Assembly: GCF_026151205.1 (NCBI RefSeq)
Contig: NC_087081.1
Location: 13,350,340-13,414,339 of the forward strand
DNA: 64,000 bases
Direction: 5' to 3'
Origin: Bolinopsis microptera
Lineage: Eukaryota > Ctenophora > Tentaculata > Lobata > Bolinopsidae
Part shown: piece by piece, positions 55,500 to 64,000 of the stretch
Layout: the number at the start of each line of letters is the position of its first letter
How positions within the stretch are numbered: position 1 is the first letter of the stretch
Translations under genes and position numbers: made by a program
The notes under the pieces: model-generated
Seen by the model: only the letters and a program-made list of their open reading frames with translations
The model's database searches: none
Told to the model about the DNA's origin: nothing

Positions 55500-58000
55500 C
55501 GGTCACTGTTGAACTTTTGGGTTTTGGTTCTCCACCACCATAATCGGATTTATTAAGAAATGCTAATTTAATTTGTGTTAATACCACAGCTGTAGGGTGA
55601 AATCAGCGTGAAACGTGAGCTGTTACTTATTAAACATCTTGGTAAGAGTATAACTAACACATACAGACGTGGTGGTTATTTTAGCAGTTCTAAATTTATA
55701 CCCAGAATCACATTACCTTAACCTGATAAAGAAGGAGATAAGGATATTCTGAGGATAAGATAAGAGCGGTGTAGTTCCCACGACAGTCCGTATATGAAGC
55801 ATTGTCACTAGCCCCTCTGTGTTTATTAGTTCATACCCGGTATGTGTGCAATCTCACATACCTTTATATACTGGGTTTCATGATAATAAAATAATCGCAT
55901 ACCTTGAACGCTAGGCCCAAGAATAAAACCAACTGGGAAGTTCTAGGATATGTAACAGTTTCAAGTTTCAACAGAACAAAAAGTTGAGTGAAATGTGAGT
56001 TTCTGTAGAAATCACAATGTAGTTGACTACTTAGACAGAGTCTAGACAAGAGAGAATCCAGAGTCTCAAGATTTTAACTACTCCTCGTGACCTCAACTTA
56101 AGGTCCTGCGGGACATCCGGGACATCCAGACATCCGGGATCAACATGTCCTACCACATGCCCTCCACATTCCCTCCGGCCTCCTCTACCCTTTAATGTGA
56201 CATTTCACTGGTACCTTCACATATCCTATTACTATCGTACAGCTATGTTCAGGAAATCGAATTCGCTTGGAATAAGTCCAACTGGCATGGGCACGTCATT
56301 CAGATATCTGGGCCTAATTTTTGGCTTGATTTCTGGCTTAAATTCAAGGGTTTATCAGGGCCTTAATCTAATTTTAAAACTTATCAGTAATGTTTATTTA
56401 TGCTTAGTTCCTGATCACCAAGCATTATTTTTCTTTGTGTTCATGTGGGTTATAGTTGAATGAACTATATTTGTCTTCTCAACATTTGTCTTAGTTCCCA
56501 GTTCGCTGACCCCCCTATCTTACAACCCTTACTAAGGTACGTGGTTAGCTGTCTTTGAGAGTAGATACTAGATGTTTAGTAGTTTAAGCTAGTACAGTGT
56601 GGGGATTGGGTAATCCTTAGTTATCAAAACATTGGGACGTAGGTCGTAGGGTGGCTGTAGTTGCTCCTAGTGTCTACATTGCATAATTGGTTGATTTTGA
56701 CTAAGGTCACCGTAAGTAAATCATAGTTGGAGAACCAGTAAACACGTACCACTGGGAGATGTAGGTGTTTACTTGTTAGCTACCTTCAAAACTATATCTT
56801 CAGATAACAAGCTGATCTTAATAACCTATATTCCTGTAAATACCTGACTTTAAATGAAGCACACACATTGGTTCAAAATGAACAAACAGTAAAAAAAGTA
56901 TGTTGCCATGACGATTGTTAGGCTCGCCTAAGAAGCCCTAAAATACACATAATCTCCCAAAGTCCCGGTAGGTTAGGAGTCTGTCCTCATAGTACACACT
57001 TCTCTAAAACTCTGTGCATCGCCTCCTAGACTCAAGGTCCACATTAAGCTAGACTCAAGGTCCACTTACAGCCTTGCAGCCTCACCTCATTGGAGTTGAG
57101 AAGCTTCCAAGTTTGAAAAAGGAGCGTAAAACTCATCCTACCTCCAGGCACAAACAAAACATCCTCAAAACATCTTGTAGATGGATCCAGAAAGTCTGCC
57201 CATTGACGTCCTGTAATCTCGTCTCTGGGTTTTACCACAATTATGTTAAATTATTCACCAAGATATGTTTTGATTTGATTCGAAATTTTTATTAAAGGAT
57301 GAACGAGAATAACATAGAAATGAATGTTGTTGCTGAGTTCATTAAGAATGATGGCTGGTAGACACATACAGTGTTCAGGATGAAGAACATCAGAGGTTAC
57401 TGATAGAGAGTAGCTCCCTATAAACTATGATCAGTTATCCCCCCAATATTGTCCCCCAATCCTAGCACTATCCCAGATGAATGCTCCACTTGAAGAGCCC
57501 TATTACCCCTCCATGATCTACATTCTACAATGTTACTGGCATATCGCCACAAATTCACCATAAACCATTGTGTTTCGCAGCTCTTTGGGGAAATAACTTT
57601 TTAGTAGACACTAGTACTAGACAGGAAGGCTTCTGACAAACAAGCCATTCTGTCTACCTTCCCAGAGACTTGCTGCTTTCTAGGACACGAGCAAGCAGTT
57701 CACATCTGCAATGATCTGCTCATATATGTGAGGTACATTACTAGGCTATAAACCTAACTTAACTAGGGATGTCAATGATAAAGGTCCATAGTTTTCTCAG
57801 ACTCAGATCCTTTCTTATATACAGGGTCTACACTCTACATTGCCTAATTTACAGTCCTCTGGGATCGTTCATGTAGGAATTTAGGATACGAATTGTACGA
57901 AACAGGCTATCCAGTTGCAGGGTAATGAGAGACCTACCTCCTATTTCTCGTGCAATGGCAGACATATTGATCTAATGGGTAGCAGCAGGTGGTGTTTTTA
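55500..58000. other. Intronic or intergenic DNA without clear features
   Basis: An ORF at 57074-57295 (73 codons) follows an acceptor-like ccacttacag at about 57062 and would be in phase with the 53554 exon, but its content is not recognisable. Confidence 0.3.
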
Positions 58001-58019
58001 CAAACTAATCTACTGATAA

Positions 58020-58115
58020 CGCACTGTGACGTCACGTCTCCCCCCACGTGACGTCACACCCACATTGCGCAAGCACCGTCATTATCCTGCACAGCTGCCC
58101 ACGTGCACATAAACC
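58020..58115. promoter_or_regulatory. CRE/E-box cluster
   Basis: Two TGACGTCA sites (58027 and about 58049), the second overlapping CACGTG, and another CACGTG near 58100. The dense perfect sites suggest a bZIP/bHLH-bound element. Confidence 0.45.
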
Positions 58116-59077
58116 TGGTGTTGTTCACCTCGTATCTTAGTCACGTGCTCTGAAACATCTCTCTCTCCCAGTTCAACAACACACGTTGCAATGTAAATCA
58201 CATTTGACCATATATGGGCAAATTGCGTCTGCTAAATTTAGCTCCCCTGATGTGGGTCTATTACGCGGGGGACGGGAGCCTGGCCCCTGCACCGCTACTT
58301 GCACCGCCAGTTCTTATGTTACAAGCGGGGGATTCGTCTTTATGAAATTTTCTGTTGTATTATACCATGATTGTTACTACCCCGGCCCTGGTCACATTGT
58401 TATGCATAATGCATAATGTCATTAACCAGGCCTGTGGCGGGGGTTGGTAGATGGCTGGTAATAGAATTAGAATGTTGAGAACGTGTAACAAGATTCGTTA
58501 GGACTCTCGAGGATAGGATTTGTTGACTGGCGGGATTGGTGGGAAATGCGAGTTTTAAATAGGATTACGGTGAATTGTTGAGAGTTTCGAGAAACGGGTT
58601 ATGAGGTTGAATTACATGTTACGAGCCGCGCACCATTATTTATGGTGGACTAAATATATGTGGTTTGGAGGGTATCACAATCCTTTTCTGAAGAAAGCTG
58701 CTCCTTGCTGGTGTGTTCTAGAAGTTTGGAGGGTTTGGTGTTTGGATAGGTGACAATCACAGCTGCAGCATGATAGTTGGTACTGTTTCAACCATTTGAT
58801 TCTCCTTTTTCTGCTATCTCCATGTTTTCTCTGAAGTTAGCTTAGTTGCCCCAATATAAATAATACCCATTCGTGACAAATTACTTGAATTGTGCGATAA
58901 TTAAAATCACTGAAAATAGACTACTGGCCTCCCCAGTCAAGATATGTGAACTCAGCTTTCTGTGCAGCTACGCTATCTGAACAATCCTCCACATCTCCCA
59001 GCTAAGTAGCGGTTACTGATTGGTTACTTATTGGTTACTGCACTGATTGGTTACTGAATGGGTGTTTCGTTCTGCAG

Positions 59078-59151
59078 AAACAGCTAGCAGTGCAGTCATA
59101 CAGAAAATTGTTTATGATTTACTTATAGGTCTCAGCTGCTCTAAGATATAA
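59078..59151 (+). CDS. Candidate terminal exon
   Basis: Acceptor cgttctgcag, frame TASSAVIQKIVYDLLIGLSC and KI to a TAA. It accepts the phase left by 53592. A weak donor (ATAG|GTCTCA) inside could make it internal instead. Low confidence. Confidence 0.25.
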
Positions 59152-59706
59152 TATTCGGCCCTGTTGTTTCACCTAACAAAAGAATTAGTCCGGTTTTAAA
59201 ATATATAAACAATAAGCGGGTTAATTCTAGAAGTTACATTCTACGGTTGTAAATCAAGCAGGTTCTATCACTCATGATTTGGCGCGTTCAATTATTCTTT
59301 TGGTTTTGTCACTTCGAAAACATTCTGCCTGCCCCCCCGAGGGAACACTGTGTATGTGCCTGCAACTGCAACTATTGGGGAGCAGCTGTTACAGTTTAAT
59401 ACACATGGTGATTGGTGATACCCCTCCTGCCTTACCAAACCTAATCAAAGCGTAACTAAACTATAACTCCCTTGTTGCCCTAGCGATAAAACACCGCTTA
59501 TTTAATGAAATGTGCCTTATTATGCTGGTTATTGTGCTGGTAGTCAACAACTTTATAATGTTACTCTTTGTGTTATGTGTGCCTTTTGTTGATTTACAGC
59601 GGTCATAACGGTCTAGTAAACATTACTATTATTATTATTCAGTCTTTATGATATTGTATAGCTCACACCCCAGCCTGTTACATAAACATATTTTGCTCTG
59701 CGCGCC

Positions 59707-59756
59707 ATGCCTTCTTTTGTTCTGAGATCTGAAGTCCGGGAGACTGCCAATGTTTG
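59707..59756 (+). CDS. Candidate first coding exon (MPSFVLRSEVRETANV)
   Basis: The ATG follows ctgcgcgcc, the frame encodes MPSFVLRSEVRETANV, and the donor is TTG|GTATGT. It looks like an alternative 5' exon. The next exon was not found in the window. Confidence 0.35.
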
Positions 59757-60254
59757 GTATGTTACTTTGGGTGATTTTTAATTTATTTAGTCAAATTTTG
59801 TATGTTAGAACAAAACTTATTTATGTATTTCTAGATATAATTAATGAGACTTAATTAAGGTGGGATTGTAATCGTAAGTCATTAAAACACCCATTTGTAA
59901 ACTGTAGAGTGGCGGGGTTGCTCCAGAGCCTAAATTCGTTGATTGTGACCATGGTAGCTGTTGGTAACCGTTGGTTACCATGGTAACCGTTGGTAACCCA
60001 TTAATGGACATGTCAGTTCAGTTTAAGTGGAACTAACTGTCACACTAGGCACCAATAGCACGGCTACTAGATATTAAAAGCCTTAAAACCACCTAATACA
60101 AATGGACAGAGTAAACCTGTTAGATAGTTCGTAGTTGCACCCATTTAAAAAGTGTCTAGTCTTCAGAGTCTGGAGAGATGTTGTTTCTATAGTGAGAGAG
60201 AGTTTTTTTTTAGCAGCTGTGCAGGTAGTAGCAAACTGCAATCCCACCCACCAC

Positions 60255-60445
60255 ACTGCCCCTTTCAACCAATCAGCTAACAGTACTCCGAACCACTCCA
60301 CCACGTGACCGTGCTTTCTGAGAAGTAGATGGAGCCGGGCTGAAGGCAGCCAGCAGGTCGTGTCCTCCCAGGGTACAAGCTATCGTGTCTGGTCATGTGA
60401 TCTCTAGGCGACCAATCAGAGGTCATGTTGTTATCACGTGATTTT
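60255..60445. promoter_or_regulatory. CCAAT/CACGTG cluster
   Basis: caaccaatcag (about 60267), ccacgtgac (about 60301), gaccaatcagagg (about 60410) and tcacgtga (about 60434) occur within 180 bp, just before the 14-bp array. Confidence 0.4.
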
Positions 60446-60539
60446 GGTTGTGTCTGGTTGAGGTGTCTGTTTTGGTGGGGTTTGTCGGCTAAATTTAGCT
60501 GCATCCTGTTGAGAATACTTGCTGCTCGGTGTCATGAAC

Positions 60540-61137
60540 TACAAGCTTTACTCTGCAAGTTTTACTCTGCAAGCTTTACTCTGCAAGTTTTACTCTGCAA
60601 GCTTTACTCTGCAAGCTTTACTCTGCAAGCTTTACTCTGCAAGCTTTACTCTGCAAGCTTTACTCTGCAAGTTTTACTCTGCAAGTTTTACTCTGCAAGC
60701 TTTACTCTGCAAGCTTTACTCTGCAAGCTTTACTCTGCAAGCTTTTCTCTGCAAGCTTTACTCTGCAAGTTTTACTCTGCAAGCTTTACTCTGCAAGTTT
60801 TACTCTGCAAACTTTACTCTGCAAGCTTCACTCTGCAAGTTTTTCTCTGCAAGCTTTACTCTGCAAGCTTTACTCTGCAAGCTTTACTCTGCAAGCTTTA
60901 CTCTGCAAGCTTTACTCTGCAAGTTTTACTCTGCAAGCTTTACTCTGCAAGCTTTACTCTGCAAGCTTTACTCTGCAAGTTTTACTCGGCAAGCTTTACT
61001 CTGCAAGCTTTTCTCTGCAAACTTTTCTCTGCAAGCTTTACTCTGCAAGCTTTACTCTGCAAACTTTACTCTGCAAGCTTTACTCTGCAAGCTTTACTCT
61101 GCAAGCTTTACTCTGCAAGCTTTACTCCGTAAACTTT
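60540..61137. repeat. 14-bp tandem array (aagctttactctgc), about 42 units
   Basis: The unit AAGCTTTACTCTGC has variants aagttttactctgc, aagcttttctctgc and aaactttactctgc. The long frames in it (FTLQALLCKLYSAS) are the array read in triplets: 14 bp times three gives 14 codons. Confidence 0.95.
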
Positions 61138-61944
61138 TAACACTACTTATCCAAACTGCTACATTTCATACTCCAACACTAAGGTAAAGCTAGGTTGTAA
61201 CTGACAACATTTCCCAACACATTGTATGAAATTCTCACACTCACAGAACAGCAGCAAAGCTGTAAAACAAGCAAATATACGAATCACCATTATAGAGAAA
61301 CAAACTTGCAAGAAAAACTTGTCATATATGTAAAATCTACTCTCAGTTTTTACTACAGCTCAGTCATAAATTGCTGCACACTGCTTTAATAAATTACTAC
61401 ACCGTTTTACGAATCTCTGACACTTGAACATTTTATTAAATTACAAGTCCCATTCCTCACATGACACTGTTACACTGGAGTCCCCATTTATCTTGTTTAA
61501 TGTTCCGCATTAAATGTTACACAAACGCGATCTTACAGAATTCAGGAATGTTGAACCCCCTAAACAATAAAATATTCCAGGAATTTAAAGTTCATTGTAA
61601 CCCGGGCATGCGTAACACCAATTTGCACACCCTATAATTTAATGTGGTCAATGTCGTGTGAAGTACGTCTGAACTCTTTAGAAATTTATTTTAACACACA
61701 CCCCGTATTTCTCACTCCCGTTTAAATTTATCACGTACTGGTAGCTAAATACCATCCCCAAATGCCTCACATTTTTGTAAGTATTACATATTTCACTTAC
61801 ACTTCATTCCTTAGGTTTTCCACATACCTATACCAGATATATTATAACACAACATCAAAAATAAATCTTTCACAAATATATACGCCTATATTTATATACA
61901 TTATGGCAAGTCATGCATTGCGCTATATTGTGCGAGAGCATAGC

Positions 61945-62015
61945 ACACAGCTACAAGCCAATCAGCAGTAGATACCACCTCACACGTGACACTTCCCCAC
62001 CAATGAGAGGCGTGT
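61945..62015. promoter_or_regulatory. Small CCAAT/CACGTG cluster
   Basis: agccaatcagcag (about 61958), cacacgtgac (about 61982) and caccaatgag (about 61998). Confidence 0.35.
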
Positions 62016-62454
62016 ACTTGTGTACAACACTAATGACCGTGCAGTTAGTTTATTTTAGTCGCTACCAGGTGTATTAATAACTTGACAAGGTGGAGAATGC
62101 AGCTATATTTATACTTTTAGAGACTAGACACGTTTTTAGCAGGTATTTGATGGTGACTGTTTATCTTGTAACTGCAGATGTGGTGATGTGTTTGTTTGTG
62201 TATATTACACGTTGCTGTCACATTGTATAACTCTGCTTTTTTACACTGTCGAGTAATTTTACATTTTTCATTCCTTGATATTTTAATAGTTCTGTTGGTC
62301 ATGTTTCTTATTGAATCATAAAGATGTTGTAATTTACATTTTTGAATAGTTTTACCTCTAAATGCGAACGTGACATTTTTCCTTTAAATCAGAGTCTTTG
62401 GTCTCCGTCACGCATTTGCCGCCCAATTTCAAACCCATCACATACAAACATCAC

Positions 62455-62680
62455 AATGTAAACCAATCAGGCATAACGGGGAGCCCCTATCAACCAATCA
62501 CAGTCCGGCCTTTCCTCCCACATGGTGTCCTGTTAGCCAATTAAAAGCCTGCATTTTTACATCACGTACAGTGTAACTAGCCTTACTTCCTCGTCAGTTT
62601 CAACGTGTAAGGTTGCTGTCACTATCGGTAGATCAAACTATCAGCCAATCAAATGAGAGTATTTAATCACGTGGGGTGGT
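62455..62680. promoter_or_regulatory. Cluster of four CCAAT boxes with CACGTG
   Basis: aaccaatcagg (62461), caaccaatcac (62493), agccaattaaaag (about 62535), cagccaatcaaatg (about 62642) and atcacgtgggg (about 62667) occur within 220 bp. Confidence 0.4.
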
Positions 62681-64000
62681 GATCTCCAATTGGGAACCAG
62701 CTCCCTGTCTCGCTGGTCATGAGATTAATTTTCCGTAGGTATGGTGCTTTTTTCTTTTTTCGAGGGGCGACTGTAACCTTTAATAACCTTTATTGCTTTT
62801 TTTCTTCGTCATTTTCTAGAAGCTTTTAGGGTTATCATGCTCCTCAATTTATCCCAGTCTTTGATTTTTTAAAGGCTGAATTTTTCTTTATATTCGTATT
62901 TGTTATCTACACTCCTGTAAGTTTCCCCATTGGCAGTCTATTCTAATTAAATCACGCTAACTAACTAATCTGCTAACTAATGAGAACATCACGTGTTAGA
63001 TGAATCATAAAAACAGTATATCTCATCTAATTACAGCACTTTTCTGATCAACAACATTGCACACAACAACATTGCACACATGGTGGACTCAGAGGTATTA
63101 TTTATTATATGATATATTGTGTAATCTGATGACAAGCTCCTAGATCACCTGCTCAATATTCAGATATTCCCTTTGAGTTGTATTATTTGACGCCCCTCCC
63201 TCTATTCTACAGAAGGTGTGTTGCATTCTCCTTACGTCCTTGGCAAGGTGCAATATTTCTCTTTCATCAATATCTCATAAATAATGATATAGCGGCCTGC
63301 GGCATACAAAACAGATTATGCTACAGTTGATGGTCGGAATGTGTTAGTAAGCTGTAAAATGGCTGGTTTCAAAGATGATAATATCACAATATCAAATACC
63401 ACATACAGATCATATAAGCGAGACAAGTTTTAAAGTATATATATAAACGGTGTAATGTGGATCAGAACTGACTGTTTGGCTGACAATCTACTTGGCACAG
63501 AACAGTTATAAAACTAGTATTTGGTGGAGTTGAAACGATAGTTTATCTGGATACAATTTCTCTGTAGGCTACAATTATAACCTAGCAATCAGTCGAAACA
63601 GTGATCATTGGTGATTTCGGGTCGTAGTCCACCGAGATAATCAACAATATGAAAAGTTATTGAAGCTTATCGTCACATGGTACCATTCCTTCGTTAAGTA
63701 AAAGTTTACACTCATAGTTTAAATTGTAGGAAGTTATTATCTATTTGAAATGTATTGTCTGGAAAAAAAATTGTGACTCAGATAAGACTACAATACCACA
63801 ACTATAGTAATATTATGGTAATCTCGTATCCTCGCCCAGTTATAAGAAAAATAGCCTCTTGCGATAAACTGTAAACTCTATCTGGACCGGGTCATAGCAA
63901 AGTAAACAGTAGAATTGTTGTACATTTCTTCCCAAATCATGTTACAGTGTTCCAGTATGCCATTTTACAGCACGAACATGGTGTGATGATAAAAAGAATA

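Larger units (their letters stand above)
61140..64000. other. Non-coding flank with promoter-like motifs
   Basis: CCAAT boxes and CACGTG recur at 61.96-62.01 and 62.46-62.68 kb. A short frame ATG GTG GAC TCA GAG|GTATTA at 63081-63095 could be a tiny first exon, unproven. Otherwise the DNA is AT-rich without supported genes. Confidence 0.3.

Noticed and set aside
57044-57295. Overlapping ORFs on both strands
   Set aside because: The plus frame fits a splice phase but has no coding character I can defend; it is mentioned only in the stretch description.
60425-61187. ORFs of 222-235 codons (LCKLYSASFTLQ)
   Set aside because: Another triplet reading of a 14-bp array.

Overview
The window looks like nuclear DNA of a repeat-rich, AT-rich invertebrate animal. 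The evidence is a spliced gene with GT-AG introns and very short exons, a class A-like GPCR, a secreted cystatin, a PPP6C-type phosphatase, non-LTR retrotransposon remnants, hAT-type transposons and a tRNA-derived SINE. There are no bacterial operons and no plasmid or phage logic. I cannot name the species; a cnidarian or another early-branching metazoan would fit, but that is a guess.

Layout. 0.4-32 kb: one minus-strand gene of 12 coding exons (31976 down to 413) can be reconstructed with every splice phase consistent. It encodes a 338-residue, mostly coiled-coil protein I do not recognise. Its introns are filled with repeats: a 39-bp array that encodes a coiled coil on the opposite strand (1.0-3.75 kb), self-complementary gtac palindromes, a fold-back element, a SINE, a poly-G minisatellite (8.6-10.8 kb), a second G-rich minisatellite (11.8-12.5 kb), an element with a GTGGTTAA motif array, a 5'-truncated non-LTR element with a 13-bp target duplication, and a 14-bp array split by a hAT-like element. 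A single-exon cystatin gene lies in intron 7 on the plus strand.

32-47 kb: a 1.6-kb terminal-inverted-repeat element carries about 14 copies of a TGATTCAAAAATCACA-like motif. Next come a single-exon GPCR, a reverse-transcriptase remnant, and a tandem array S-T-S-T-S-T-S. S is the 3' end of a retroelement remnant and T is a non-autonomous DNA transposon. The third T carries a hAT-like element with a BED-finger ORF, and that element contains a smaller hAT-like MITE, so four nested layers can be read.

47-50.7 kb: a CpG-rich inverted-repeat cluster, then an intronless PPP6C-type phosphatase gene.

50.7-64 kb: few long ORFs. Several clusters of CCAAT boxes with CACGTG/TGACGTCA sites, short candidate exons, a 14-bp array at 60.5-61.1 kb and small microsatellites suggest upstream or alternative-promoter territory of a plus-strand gene, unproven.

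The genes do not form a pathway. The window is best read as a host gene with expanded introns, a few compact single-exon genes, and a stratified record of transposon insertions.
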